From: Caulobacteraceae bacterium | GTDB taxonomy: Bacteria > Pseudomonadota > Alphaproteobacteria > Caulobacterales > Caulobacteraceae | Reading direction: 5' to 3' | DNA length: 50,771 bases | Assembly (NCBI GenBank): GCA_027487945.1 | Contig: JAIYCQ010000027.1 | Span: 1 to 50,771, forward strand | Part shown: piece after piece, positions 16,114 to 24,482 of the stretch | Position numbering within the stretch: the stretch's first letter is position 1 | Layout: each line of letters starts with the position of its first letter | The notes under the pieces: model-generated | What the model was told of the DNA's origin: nothing | What the model saw: only the letters and a program-made list of their open reading frames with translations | Database searches by the model: none | Program-made: the position numbers and the translations under genes

Positions 16114-16236
16114 CCAGAGGGGCCCGGGCCGCGACAGCGCAGGTGGGGTGGCCTGTCCGGGTCCGCAAGGCCCCCCTTCGACGAATTTCTCGCGACGCTT
16201 GACGAAGGCGTCACAGGCCGTGGCTAATCCCCGGCC

Positions 16237-17301
16237 ATGACCCTGACCCGTCGCGCTTTCGCCGCCGCCTCCGCCGCCCTCGTCGCCACGCCCGCCGTCG
16301 CGCGGAGCAGGCCGCGGCCCCTCGTCATCGCCCACCGCGGCGCCAGTGGCGAGCGGCCCGAGCATACACGCTCGGCCTATCGCCTGGCGGTCGAACAGGG
16401 CGCCGACTTCATCGAGCCGGACCTGGTGATCACGAAGGACGGCCACCTGGTGGCCCGCCACGAGAACGAGATCGGCGGCACGACCGACATCGCGTCGAAG
16501 GCGGAGTTCGCCGCGCGCAAGGCGACCAAGGTCATCGACGGCCAGTCGGTCGAGGGCTGGTTCACCGAGGACTTCACCCTGGCCGAACTGAAGACCCTGC
16601 GCTGCCGCGAGCGCCTGCCGCAGCTGCGGCCGGGGAACACCGCGCATGACGGTCACGACCTGATCCCGACCTTCGACGAGGTCTGCGCCATCGCCCGCGA
16701 CATGGGCGTGGGCGTCTATCCGGAGATGAAGCACCCCCGCCATTTCGCCTCAGTCGGGCTGCCGTTCGAGCAGCGGATGGCTGATGCCCTGAAGGCCAAC
16801 CGGCTCGACAGCGCCGACGCGAAGGTCTTCGTCCAGTGTTTCGAGGTCGCGCCTCTGAAGACGCTGCGGCCGCTGACGAAGGCGAAGCTGGTGCAGCTGA
16901 TCGACAGCGAGGGGGCGCCGGCCGATGCGCCGGGCTTCAGCTATGCCGACATGACGAGCGCGGCCGGTCTGAAGGCCATCGCCGCCTATGCCGACGGGGT
17001 CGGTCCGGAGAAGGGCTACGTCGTGCCCTCCGACGGCCAGGCCCTGCTGCCCGCCACCGCCTTTGTGGCCGATGCCCATGCGGTCGGGCTTCAGGTCCAT
17101 CCCTGGACGGTGCGGGCTGAGAACTACTTCCTGCCCGTCGGGCTGCGGACGCCTCCCGGCGCCACGGCGGACACGGACATGCTCCGCCATGGCCGGATCG
17201 ACGTCATGCTCGAGGCGCTGTTCAGGGCCGGCGTCGACGGGGTCTTCTGTGATTTCCCCGGTCTCGCCGACAAGGCCCGCAAGGCGTGGATGTACGCGTG
17301 A
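16237..17301 (+). CDS. Glycerophosphodiester phosphodiesterase, GlpQ type
   Basis: Hydrolyses deacylated phospholipids to glycerol-3-phosphate and an alcohol. The 354-residue protein begins with a twin-arginine-like exported signal (TRRAFAAASAALVATPAVA), so it is probably periplasmic. Catalytic GDPD motifs follow: IAHRGASGERPEHT (His and Glu), DFIEPDLVITKDGHLVARHENEI (metal and general-acid residues) and YPEMKHP. The C terminus has GLQVHPWTVRAENY and GVDGVFCDFP typical of the periplasmic GlpQ branch with a long insert. The next gene's GTG overlaps its stop (GTGA), so the two are translated together. Phosphate or phospholipid salvage is the likely setting. Confidence 0.92.
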   Translation: MTLTRRAFAAASAALVATPAVARSRPRPLVIAHRGASGERPEHTRSAYRLAVEQGADFIEPDLVITKDGHLVARHENEIGGTTDIASKAEFAARKATKVIDGQSVEGWFTEDFTLAELKTLRCRERLPQLRPGNTAHDGHDLIPTFDEVCAIARDMGVGVYPEMKHPRHFASVGLPFEQRMADALKANRLDSADAKVFVQCFEVAPLKTLRPLTKAKLVQLIDSEGAPADAPGFSYADMTSAAGLKAIAAYADGVGPEKGYVVPSDGQALLPATAFVADAHAVGLQVHPWTVRAENYFLPVGLRTPPGATADTDMLRHGRIDVMLEALFRAGVDGVFCDFPGLADKARKAWMYA

Positions 17302-18602
17302 TCAGACGGCTCGCCGCCTTGGCGGCCCTCATGGTCGCCCTTGTGGCAGGCCCGATGCCCGCCCGGGCGCACGTCGACGACCTCGCCGCGCGCTATGTGC
17401 AGCTCAGCCTGGAGATCGGCGAGCATGAGGAGGGCTACATCGACGCCTACTACGGCCCCCCGGCCTGGCAGGCGGCGGCGAAGGCCTCGAAGCGAACGCT
17501 GCCGGAGCTGGCGCGGGAGGTCGATTTCCTGCTGGCCGAGCTGGCCGAGGACGAGGCGGGCGCCGACACCGCCGGCGACACCAGCGGGGCCCTGACCCAC
17601 GACCGCATCGCCTTCCTGCGGGGCCAACTGACCGCCGCGGCCACCCGTCTGCGCATGATGCAGGGCGAGAAGCTCGGTTTCGAGGACGAGGCGGAGGGGC
17701 TGTTCGGGGTCCGGCCGGTCCTGAAGCCGCTCGCCGCCTACGATCCTGTGCTCGCCGACATCGAGACGCTGGTTCCTGGCGAAGGGCCGCTGTGGCAGCG
17801 GGTCGACGCCTTCAACGACCGCTTCGTGGTCCCTGCCGACCGGCTGCAGGCGGTGATGGACGCTGCCATCGCCGAGTGCCGTCGCCGGACGCTGGCCTTC
17901 ATCCCGCTGCCCGCCAACGAACGCTTCACCCTGGAGTTCGTCACCGGCAAGAGCTGGTCGGGCTACAACTGGTACAAGGGCGATGCGAACAGTCTGATCC
18001 AGGTGAACACCGACCTGCCGGTGCGGCTGGGCCGGGCCGTCGACCTCGGGTGCCACGAGGGCTACCCGGGTCACCACGTCTACAACCTTCTGCTCGAGGA
18101 GCGGCTGGCCAGGGCGCGCGGGTGGGTCGAGTTCACGGTCTATCCGCTCTACTCGCCGCAGTCGCTGCTGGCCGAGGGCTCGGCCAACTACGGCATTGCG
18201 CTGGCCTTCCCCGGCGAGGAGCGGGCGGCGTTCGAGGCGAGGGTGCTCTATCCGCTGGCCGGCCTCGACCCGAAGGACGCCGGACGCTACCTCGCGCTGC
18301 AGGAGGCCCAGCAGGCGCTGTCCGGCGCGCGCTTCACCATCGCCGCCGAATACCTGGCGGGCCGCATGGACCGGGCCACGGCGGTGGCGATGACCCAAAA
18401 ATACGGCCTGGTATCGGAGAAGCGCGCGGGCCAGACAGTGGCCTTCGCAGAGCAGTACCGCAGCTACGTCATCAACTACGGCCTGGGCCTGACGATGGTG
18501 CGGGACCATGTCGAGCGGGCGGGCCCCGGCCAGGCGGAGCGCTGGAAGGCGATGGAGAGGCTGCTGAGCGAGCCGCGGACCCCGGCGGATCTGCTGGACT
18601 AG
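17298..18602 (+). CDS. Exported DUF885-like zinc metallopeptidase
   Basis: A 434-residue secreted or periplasmic protein: signal peptide IRRLAALAALMVALVAG with cleavage after ARA, then an all-helical domain. The key motif is CHEGYPGHHVYN (about residue 248-259): an H-E-x3-G-H-H metal site as in DUF885 proteins. A downstream segment, LLAEGSANYGIAL, could supply the third zinc ligand (Glu). N-terminal YVQLSLEIGEHEEGYIDAYYG resembles the helical lid. GTG at 17298 was chosen because it overlaps the glpQ stop; a longer GTG at 17286 is possible. The substrate is unknown; peptidase activity is inferred from the motif only. Confidence 0.72.
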   Translation: MIRRLAALAALMVALVAGPMPARAHVDDLAARYVQLSLEIGEHEEGYIDAYYGPPAWQAAAKASKRTLPELAREVDFLLAELAEDEAGADTAGDTSGALTHDRIAFLRGQLTAAATRLRMMQGEKLGFEDEAEGLFGVRPVLKPLAAYDPVLADIETLVPGEGPLWQRVDAFNDRFVVPADRLQAVMDAAIAECRRRTLAFIPLPANERFTLEFVTGKSWSGYNWYKGDANSLIQVNTDLPVRLGRAVDLGCHEGYPGHHVYNLLLEERLARARGWVEFTVYPLYSPQSLLAEGSANYGIALAFPGEERAAFEARVLYPLAGLDPKDAGRYLALQEAQQALSGARFTIAAEYLAGRMDRATAVAMTQKYGLVSEKRAGQTVAFAEQYRSYVINYGLGLTMVRDHVERAGPGQAERWKAMERLLSEPRTPADLLD

Positions 18603-18606
18603 GCCG

Positions 18607-19584
18607 TCAGGCGATCAGCAGGACCTTGCCCACATGCGCGCCCGCTTCGAGGTGCGCGTGGGCCTTCGCCGCCTCGGCCAGCGGGAAGGTCGCGTCAACG
18701 ACCGCCTTCACCTTGCCCGACGCAACCCAGGGCCAGACCACCCGCTCGACCTCGGCGGTGATCCGCGCCTTCTCGTCGGCGGAGCGGGGGCGCAGGGTCG
18801 AGCCGGTGATGGTGGCCCGCTTCATCATGATCTTCATGATCGGAACCTCGATCGTCCCGCCGCCCAGCGAGGCGATGTAGACGATGCGGCCGCCGGTCTT
18901 CAGGGCGTTGAGGTTCTTCTCGAAATAGGCGGCTCCGACCATGTCGAGCACGACGTCGACGCCCCCGTGCGCCTTCGCGACGGCCTCGAAATCCTCGGTC
19001 GAGCTATCCACCGCGATGTCGGCGCCCAGCGCCAGGGCCTGGGCGGCCTTGTCGGCGCCCCGGCCGGTGGCGATCACGGTGGCGCCGGCGGCCCTGGCCA
19101 TCTGGATGGCCGTGGTGCCGATGCCGGAGGTGGCGCCGTGCAGCAGCAGGGTCTCGCCGGCCTTGAGGGCCCCGTGCTCGAAGACGTTGGCGAAGACGGT
19201 GAAGACGGTCTCCGGCAGGCCGGCCGCCTGTTCGAAGCTCATCCCCTCGGGGATCGGCAGGGCGTGGCGGGCGTCGACCACGGCGTATTCGGCGTAGCCG
19301 CCGCCGCCGAGCAGGGCGCAGACCCGGTCTCCGACCGTCCAGCGGCCCGCCGCCGTGACCACCTCGCCCGCGACCTCCAGGCCGAGGGTCTCGGGCGCCC
19401 CCGGCGGGGCAGGGTAGAAGCCCAGGCGCTGGACGATGTCCGGGCGGTTGACGCCCGCCGCCCTGACCCGGATCAGGATCTCGCCGTTCGCCGGAATCGG
19501 CACGGGCGCCTGTATGGGCTTCAGGGCCTCCGCGGGGCCCTTGCCGCCCTCGATGGCGATGGCGGTCATCATGGTCTCGGACAT
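18607..19584 (-). CDS. NAD(P)H:quinone oxidoreductase, zeta-crystallin/PIG3 type
   Basis: A 325-residue medium-chain dehydrogenase without catalytic zinc ligands. Landmarks are IRVRAAGVNRPDIVQRLG near the N terminus (the PIG3/QOR substrate region), LGLEVAGEVV, GDRVCALLGGGGYAEY, then the nucleotide-binding LLLHGATSGIGTTAIQMA (A-x-S-G-I-G) and VLDMVGAAYFEKNLNALK. It reduces quinones using NADPH, possibly in oxidative stress. ATG at 19584 has GGAGAGA seven bases upstream; an internal Met at 19572 is also possible. It runs convergent to the metallopeptidase with a four-base gap and divergent from the DUF1192 gene. Confidence 0.9.
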   Translation of the reverse strand: MSETMMTAIAIEGGKGPAEALKPIQAPVPIPANGEILIRVRAAGVNRPDIVQRLGFYPAPPGAPETLGLEVAGEVVTAAGRWTVGDRVCALLGGGGYAEYAVVDARHALPIPEGMSFEQAAGLPETVFTVFANVFEHGALKAGETLLLHGATSGIGTTAIQMARAAGATVIATGRGADKAAQALALGADIAVDSSTEDFEAVAKAHGGVDVVLDMVGAAYFEKNLNALKTGGRIVYIASLGGGTIEVPIMKIMMKRATITGSTLRPRSADEKARITAEVERVVWPWVASGKVKAVVDATFPLAEAAKAHAHLEAGAHVGKVLLIA

Positions 19585-19669
19585 GGTCGCTCTCTCCGGC
19601 GGGGTTGCGCCCTGGCGCTTGCAGGCGTCAGATATGGGAAACACGGCGTTGGCGATAGGGAGGCAGATC

Positions 19670-19879
19670 ATGCTGGAAGAACCGGCAGGCCCTCGCGGAG
19701 GGCGCGGCGACGCGCTGCTGGCGGTGACCCGCGAGGATCTCGACCTGTTCGGCGTGTCCGAGCTGGAGGAGCGGGTGGAGCTGCTCGAGGCCGAGCTGGC
19801 GCGCGTGCGCGGCCAGATCGAGAAGAAGCGGGCGGGTCGCTCGGCGGCCGACGCCTTCTTCAATCTCGGTAAGGCCTGA
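19670..19879 (+). CDS. DUF1192 family small protein
   Basis: A 69-residue acidic/helical protein. It has the DUF1192 layout: short N terminus, LDLFGVSELEERVELLEAELARV (a leucine-zipper-like coiled coil, about residues 22-45) and a C-terminal RSAADAFFNLGKA. The function is unknown. The ATG at 19670 is supported by GGGAGG six bases upstream. It is followed by rcdA after 112 bases; the two neighbours commonly occur together in Caulobacterales, which might hint at a role near the cell cycle, but this is context only. Confidence 0.85.
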   Translation: MLEEPAGPRGGRGDALLAVTREDLDLFGVSELEERVELLEAELARVRGQIEKKRAGRSAADAFFNLGKA

Positions 19880-19991
19880 GAGACGAAAACGGGGGCGATC
19901 CGCGGACGGACAGCTTGGCACGGGCGTTGCAGCCGTTGTCGCCAGGCGGGCAAGTTCGTCCCGCGGATGAGATTAAGGGGCGGTTGTGTCC

Positions 19992-20516
19992 ATGAGCGAT
20001 TTCAGTGCGTCGGCCCAGGCGCCCTGGCGTGCGAACGTGATCAGCGATTTCGCCCGCTCGGAGCTTTTCGACCGCACGTTCCAGGAAGGCATGGACCTCG
20101 TCGAGGAGACCGCCGCCTATCTGGACGGCGGCGGACGTCAGGATTCCAAGCTCCTGTCGCGCAGCGCCGCCCTGGCCTACGCCTCTGAAAGCATGCGCCT
20201 GACCACCCGGCTGATGCGCGTCGCCTCCTGGCTGCTGGTGCAGCGCGCGGTGCGCGAGGGCGATATGGCGCCGGAGGCCGCCTGCGAGGAGCGCTACCGC
20301 GTCGACCAGGAAGATGGCGACCCGGGCGACCACGAAGCCCTGCATGATCTGCCGCTCGCCCTGCTGCATCTGCTCGACCGGTCCGGCCGGCTGTACGACC
20401 GCGTCCGGCACCTGGACCGCCGCATGTACGTCGAACCCTCGGTCGAGGAGACGCCCAACGCCGTCCTCAGCCAGATGGACCGCCTGAAGGGCGCGTTTGG
20501 GGGTATGGGGGCGTAG
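19992..20516 (+). CDS. rcdA: RcdA, regulator of CtrA degradation (DUF1465)
   Basis: In Caulobacter, RcdA is an adaptor that with CpdR and PopA brings CtrA and other substrates to ClpXP at the swarmer-to-stalked transition. The 174-residue protein reads as a clear relative: APWRANVISDFARSELFDRTF, LVEETAAYLDGGGRQDSKLLSR, ALAYASESMRLTTRLM, ASWLLVQRAVREGDM and LYDRVRHLDRRMYVE, i.e. a three-helix bundle plus a disordered acidic loop (about residues 100-120) and C-terminal tail. ATG at 19992 is used; a GTG at 19986 has AAGGGG five bases upstream and may be the true start, adding two residues. Confidence 0.93.
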   Translation: MSDFSASAQAPWRANVISDFARSELFDRTFQEGMDLVEETAAYLDGGGRQDSKLLSRSAALAYASESMRLTTRLMRVASWLLVQRAVREGDMAPEAACEERYRVDQEDGDPGDHEALHDLPLALLHLLDRSGRLYDRVRHLDRRMYVEPSVEETPNAVLSQMDRLKGAFGGMGA

Positions 20517-20645
20517 GGCGAAGCGTCGGCCTTTGAGACCTACGGGTCACTCGCGTCAAAGCTTTACTTTCTCGACATAATCGTCCCGGCGCGCCAGTCT
20601 CCCGCTTGCGAACGGTGAGGCGCGCTCCGCGCCCGGGAGCGGGCG

Positions 20646-20990
20646 ATGCACTCAGGACCATCCTTTCTGAGGGAACCAGGCGCTGTGAGGTTCGGGTTCA
20701 CGGCCGTGCGCCGGTCGGATGCTCTGGCGGTCCCTTCCAGCGTTGCGATCCATGATCCGGAGCCGATCGCCGACTCTTACGGCGACTTTCGCGCCGGGAT
20801 CAGGGTCTCCGGCTTTCTTGAGCAGCAGGTCGCGGCGTTCGGGGCGAGCGCGTTTCAGGCGGCCGGCCTGGCGTTAGATATGGCGAAGATCGTGCTCGCC
20901 TCCCATGAGGACGAATGGGCCTTCCACTTCGGCGAGGGCGGCCCGATCAGCTTCAGCAGTCTGCCGGAAGGCCCACCCGCCGGCGGCTGA
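20646..20990 (+). CDS. Hypothetical protein, possibly DUF6968-like
   Basis: A 114-residue frame ending six bases before a strong terminator. The middle and C terminus look like a real folded domain: VAIHDPEPIADSYGDFRAGIRVSG, then QVAAFGASAFQAAGLALDMAKIVLAS and FHFGEGGPISFSSLP. This strand-strand-helix-strand order recalls DUF6968-type small proteins, but the match is only by eye. The N-terminal 40 residues (HSGPSFLREPGAVRFG) look less protein-like, and a GTG at 20684 could be the start. The upstream 129 bases show no clear promoter. Function unknown. Confidence 0.55.
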   Translation: MHSGPSFLREPGAVRFGFTAVRRSDALAVPSSVAIHDPEPIADSYGDFRAGIRVSGFLEQQVAAFGASAFQAAGLALDMAKIVLASHEDEWAFHFGEGGPISFSSLPEGPPAGG

Positions 20991-20996
20991 ACGCCA

Positions 20997-21028
20997 AAAG
21001 GCCGGCCGCATCGCTGCGGCCGGCCTTT
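20997..21028. terminator. Bidirectional terminator between the hypothetical gene and rpmE
   Basis: A perfect 14-bp stem AAAGGCCGGCCGCA / TGCGGCCGGCCTTT with a TCGC loop. On both strands the stem ends in T residues. It serves the convergent genes on either side. Confidence 0.8.
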
Positions 21029-21055
21029 CGAATTCGCGTCGAAGCGGCGTGACGC

Positions 21056-21283
21056 CTACTTCTTGGTGGTGAAGCCGGCGAACTTCGCGTTGAAGCGCGA
21101 CACGCGGCCGCCGCGGTCCAGCATGTGGGCGTTGCCGCCCGTCCAGGCCGGGTGCGTCGACGGATCGATGTCGAGGTTCAGGGTCGCCCCTTCCTTACCG
21201 TAGGTCGAACGGGTCTGGTACGACTCGCCGTTGGTCAGCACCACGGTGATGAAGTGGTAGTCGGGATGGGTGTCTTGTTTCAT
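21056..21283 (-). CDS. rpmE: Ribosomal protein bL31
   Basis: A 75-residue large-subunit protein. [28 protein letters not shown] is the L31 N terminus, followed by [15 protein letters not shown] and [12 protein letters not shown]. The zinc-binding cysteines of the C+ type are absent, so this is the zinc-independent form, as usual in alphaproteobacteria; the overall layout with the short spacer is L31 type A-like. ATG at 21283. It is divergent from the ABC exporter (115 bases between starts) and ends 28 bases before a bidirectional hairpin. Confidence 0.95.
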   Translation of the reverse strand: MKQDTHPDYHFITVVLTNGESYQTRSTYGKEGATLNLDIDPSTHPAWTGGNAHMLDRGGRVSRFNAKFAGFTTKK

Positions 21284-21397
21284 CGGGCGGTCCAACCGAC
21301 TTAGAGGAAATGGGTGTGACGCGCGCCGAGAAAGTCGGTGCGGTCGAAGACGCGCGGCTATACAGAACGGGCGCGTGGAAGGCAAGGGGCCGAGCAT

Positions 21398-23248
21398 ATG
21401 ACTGATGTAGCCGCGAACGATCCGGTCGCTGACGGCCGGCCGGGCGCGGGGGCCGAACTGGCCGCCGGCATCGCCGAGGCCGCCGCCAAGCGGCCTCGCA
21501 GCCGCAACGTCAAGACCCTCGGCCGCCTGCTGCCGTTCCTGCGGGCCCACTGGGGCTACGCCGCCGCCGCCGGTTTCTTCCTGCTGTTCTCCACCGCCGC
21601 CACCCTGGGGCTGACGGCGGCCGCGCGCCTCGTCGTCGACCGGGGATTCGGCTCCGGTTCGGCCGAGCAGCTGAACCAGACCTTCCTGATCGGCATGGGC
21701 GTGGTCTCGGTGCTGGCCCTGGCGACCGCCGGGCGCTTCTTCTTCGTGTCCCTGCTGGGCGAGCGCGTGGTCGCCGACCTGCGCAAGTCCGTCTACCGCC
21801 ACATCCTGACGCTGGACGCCTCCTACTTCCTGAAGACCCGCACGGGCGAGGTCCTGTCGCGCCTGACCACCGACGTGACCCTGATCGAGACCCTGGTCGG
21901 CACCTCCGCCTCGGTGGCGCTGCGCAACATGCTGTCGACGATCGGGGCGACGATCGTGATGTTCACGGTCTCGCCGATCCTGACCCTGGCGGTCATGGCC
22001 CTCGCCCCCGTGGTCATCGCGCCGCTGTTTATCTTCGGACGCCGGGTGCGGACGCTGTCCACCACCGCCCAGGACCGGTTCGCCGACGCCGTCGGCTTCG
22101 CGGGCGAGAGCCTCGACGCGCTGGAGACCGTGCAGGCCTTCGGCCGCGAGCCGACCGCCGACCGGCGCTTCGGCGACTCGGTCGAGGTCGCGTTCAAGGC
22201 CGCGGCCAGCCGCATCCGCGCCCGGGCCGTGATGACGGTGATCGTCATCGGCCTGATCTTCGGGGGCGTGGCCTTCGTGCTGTGGCGCGCCGCCCATTCG
22301 GTGCTGACCGGCGGCATGACGCCGGGCGACCTGATCCAGTTCGTCTTCCTGTCGGTGATGGCCGCGAGCGGCGTCGGCGCCCTGGGCGAGGTCTGGGGCG
22401 ATGTCCAGAAGGCCGCCGGGGCCATGCAGCGTATCGGCGAACTGCTCGACGCCAAGCCGGGGATCGCCGCGCCCTCAAGGCCGAAGACCCTGCCCTCGCC
22501 GGCCCGGGGCGAGATCGCCTTCGAGGGGGTGACCTTCGCCTATCCGGGCCGCCCGGATCTGCCCGCGCTGAACGGCTTCGACCTGACCGTGGCGCCCGGC
22601 GAGACGGTGGCGCTGGTCGGCCCCTCTGGCGCCGGCAAGAGCACGGTGCTGCGCCTGCTGCTGCGCTTCTATGATCCACAGGCCGGCCGCGTGGTTCTGG
22701 ACGGCGTCGACCTGCGCGACGCCGACCCGGAAGAGGTCCGCGCCCGGCTGGCCCTGGTCGCCCAGGACTCGGCGCTGTTCTCCGGCTCGGCGCTGGAGAA
22801 CATCCGCTTCGGCCGCGAGGACGCCAGTCTGGACGAGGTGTACGCCGCCGCCCGCGCGGCCGAGGCCGAGGGCTTCATCAAGGCGCTGCCCGAAGGCTTC
22901 GACACTCCGGTCGGCGAGCGGGCCAAGACCCTGTCCGGCGGGCAGAAGCAGCGGCTGGCCATAGCTCGCGCCCTGGTCCGCGACGCCCCGGTGCTGCTGC
23001 TCGACGAGGCGACCAGCGCGCTGGACGCGGAGAACGAGCGGCTGGTCCAGAAGGCGCTCGAGAGCGCCATGGGGACGCGCACCACCCTCGTCATCGCTCA
23101 CCGCCTGGCCACCGTCCTCCGCGCCGACCGCATCGTGGTGATGGAGGACGGGGCCGTGGTCGAGCAGGGCACGCACGCGGCGCTCGTCAAGAAGGGCGGC
23201 CTGTACGCGCGCCTGGCGCAGCTGCAGTTTGGCGTGGAGGCAGCTTAG
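21398..23248 (+). CDS. ABC exporter (fused permease-ATPase, MsbA/LipA-like)
   Basis: A 616-residue half-transporter that would work as a homodimer. An Ala-rich cytoplasmic N terminus (1-40) leads into six transmembrane helices (about 50-330). The ATPase has Walker [10 protein letters not shown] (408-416), signature LSGGQ (512-516), Walker [13 protein letters not shown] (532 on) and the H-loop [24 protein letters not shown] is the coupling region typical of lipid/peptide/drug exporters. The substrate cannot be told; position beside rpmE is conserved in several alphaproteobacteria. ATG at 21398 has AAGGGG eight bases upstream and is preferred over an upstream in-frame start at 21338. Confidence 0.93.
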   Translation: MTDVAANDPVADGRPGAGAELAAGIAEAAAKRPRSRNVKTLGRLLPFLRAHWGYAAAAGFFLLFSTAATLGLTAAARLVVDRGFGSGSAEQLNQTFLIGMGVVSVLALATAGRFFFVSLLGERVVADLRKSVYRHILTLDASYFLKTRTGEVLSRLTTDVTLIETLVGTSASVALRNMLSTIGATIVMFTVSPILTLAVMALAPVVIAPLFIFGRRVRTLSTTAQDRFADAVGFAGESLDALETVQAFGREPTADRRFGDSVEVAFKAAASRIRARAVMTVIVIGLIFGGVAFVLWRAAHSVLTGGMTPGDLIQFVFLSVMAASGVGALGEVWGDVQKAAGAMQRIGELLDAKPGIAAPSRPKTLPSPARGEIAFEGVTFAYPGRPDLPALNGFDLTVAPGETVALVGPSGAGKSTVLRLLLRFYDPQAGRVVLDGVDLRDADPEEVRARLALVAQDSALFSGSALENIRFGREDASLDEVYAAARAAEAEGFIKALPEGFDTPVGERAKTLSGGQKQRLAIARALVRDAPVLLLDEATSALDAENERLVQKALESAMGTRTTLVIAHRLATVLRADRIVVMEDGAVVEQGTHAALVKKGGLYARLAQLQFGVEAA

Positions 23249-23355
23249 TCCTTCGCAGAGGAACGCCGTTTCCTTTGTGAACGATCGGCCTTATAGATGG
23301 AATCCAATACCCCGCCCGGCCGAAAGGCCGGGCGCCGTCGTTTCTGGAGCCTGTT

Positions 23356-24048
23356 ATGTCCGACCAAATCCTGATGCCGAAGGCGACCGCCGTCTGGCTC
23401 GTGGACAACACCTCGCTGACCTTCGAGCAGATCGCCGCCTTCTGTGGCCTGCACCCGCTGGAAGTCCGCGGCATCGCCGACGGCGAGGTCGCCCGTGACA
23501 TCCGCGGCGCCGACCCGATCGCCAACGGCCAGCTGAACCGCGAGGAACTGGACAAGGCTGCGGCCGATCCCAAGTACCGCATGACCGCCCAGAAGAGCCG
23601 TCACGCCGAGCTGTTGAAGCCGGTCAAGAAGGCCCCGCGTTACACGCCGGTCTCGCGCCGCCAGGACCGTCCGGACGCCATCGCCTGGTTCGTCCGCAAC
23701 CACCCGGAAGTGGCCGACGCCCAGATCTCCAAGCTGCTGGGCACCACCAAGTCGACCATCGAGTCGGTGCGCGACCGCAGCCACTGGAACAGCGCCAACA
23801 TCAAGCCGGTGGATCCGGTGACGCTGGGCCTCACCACCCAGATCGAACTGGACGGCGTGGTCCGCAAGGCGGCCGACAAGAAGGCCAAGGACGACCTCAA
23901 GAAGGGCATCCTGCCGACCGACTCCCTGCGTCCCGCCGATGAGCCCGAGGTCGAGGTCGAGGTCGAGGAAGACGTCCTCAAGCGCCGGGTCTCCGACTCC
24001 GACGTCTTCGCCAACTTCGGCGACGACCACGACGACGACGAGGACTAG
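23356..24048 (+). CDS. trcR: Cell-cycle transcriptional regulator TrcR (DUF1013)
   Basis: A 230-residue DUF1013 protein, conserved across alphaproteobacteria, where TrcR is reported to associate with RNA polymerase and influence cell-cycle gene expression. The sequence fits well: ILMPKATAVWLVDNTSLTFEQIAAFCGLHPLEV, VARDIRGADPIANGQL, PRYTPVSRRQDRPDAIAWFVRNHPE (with a helix-turn-helix-like AQISKLLGTTKSTIESVRDRSHW) and an acidic C-terminal tail. Start ATG 23356 lies 107 bases after the ABC exporter. Downstream is a nine-G run and then a terminator. Together with rcdA this places two cell-cycle genes within 4 kb. Confidence 0.88.
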   Translation: MSDQILMPKATAVWLVDNTSLTFEQIAAFCGLHPLEVRGIADGEVARDIRGADPIANGQLNREELDKAAADPKYRMTAQKSRHAELLKPVKKAPRYTPVSRRQDRPDAIAWFVRNHPEVADAQISKLLGTTKSTIESVRDRSHWNSANIKPVDPVTLGLTTQIELDGVVRKAADKKAKDDLKKGILPTDSLRPADEPEVEVEVEEDVLKRRVSDSDVFANFGDDHDDDED

Positions 24049-24132
24049 ACTCCGGGGGGGGGCAGGCGCGTCGGCGCCTGTCCCGATCAGAGGCGACCGG
24101 GGATACGCGCTGACGTGCCTGTCCCCATCAAA

Positions 24133-24166
24133 AAAGGGCGCTCCGGCCTGGCCGGGAGCGCCCTTT
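24133..24166. terminator. Bidirectional terminator between trcR and the DUF465 gene
   Basis: AAAGGGCGCTCC (24133-24144) pairs perfectly with GGAGCGCCCTTT (24155-24166). On the minus strand it runs into six T residues (from AAAAAA at 24130-24135), a canonical terminator for the minus-strand DUF465 gene; on the plus strand the T tract is short. Confidence 0.75.
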
Positions 24167-24172
24167 CTGTCT

Positions 24173-24346
24173 TCAGTGAACCCGCAGCCTGAGATTCTCG
24201 ATCTCTTCCTTCAGGCGGAGTTTCTGTCGTTTGAGTTCCTTGAGGCGAATGTCGTCAGAAGCGGGCCTTTTCAACTCGTCCTCGATAAGCCGGTCCAGGG
24301 TTTGATGTCGGTTACCGAGTTCACGAATACGGGCATCCAGCGCCAT
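24173..24346 (-). CDS. DUF465 family small protein (YdcH-like)
   Basis: A 57-residue helical hairpin protein: MALDARIRELGNRHQTLDRLI, a short polar turn containing KRPASDD, then IRLKELKRQKLRLKEEIENL. The L-x-x-x-H-x-x-L-D-x-x-I first helix and the L-K-x-x-K-L-x-L-K-E-E-I second helix are DUF465 hallmarks. Function unknown. ATG at 24346 has GAGGAG eight bases upstream, and a strong terminator follows its stop. A second DUF465 gene lies at 25589-25816 on the plus strand. The start is divergent from ubiX by 136 bases. Confidence 0.88.
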   Translation of the reverse strand: MALDARIRELGNRHQTLDRLIEDELKRPASDDIRLKELKRQKLRLKEEIENLRLRVH

Positions 24347-24482
24347 ACGTCCGTCTCCTCTTCCTTAGACAGACGATAGTGAACACCCGCGCGGCCGAAG
24401 AGTCAGATCACATATCGTTGCGCTTGCGCCGCAAGGCCGAAAGCGCGATCTGGACGTTCACGCGTCCGTGCCGGAAGGGACC

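Noticed and set aside
15995..16236. yybP-ykoY manganese riboswitch before the terC-like gene
   Set aside because: Expected from family context, but the conserved loop sequences were not found by eye; only palindromes are reported.
24054..24062. Nine-G run after trcR as a phase-variable tract
   Set aside because: It lies outside coding sequence and outside a recognisable promoter; length of nine G is unremarkable in a high-GC genome without further evidence.
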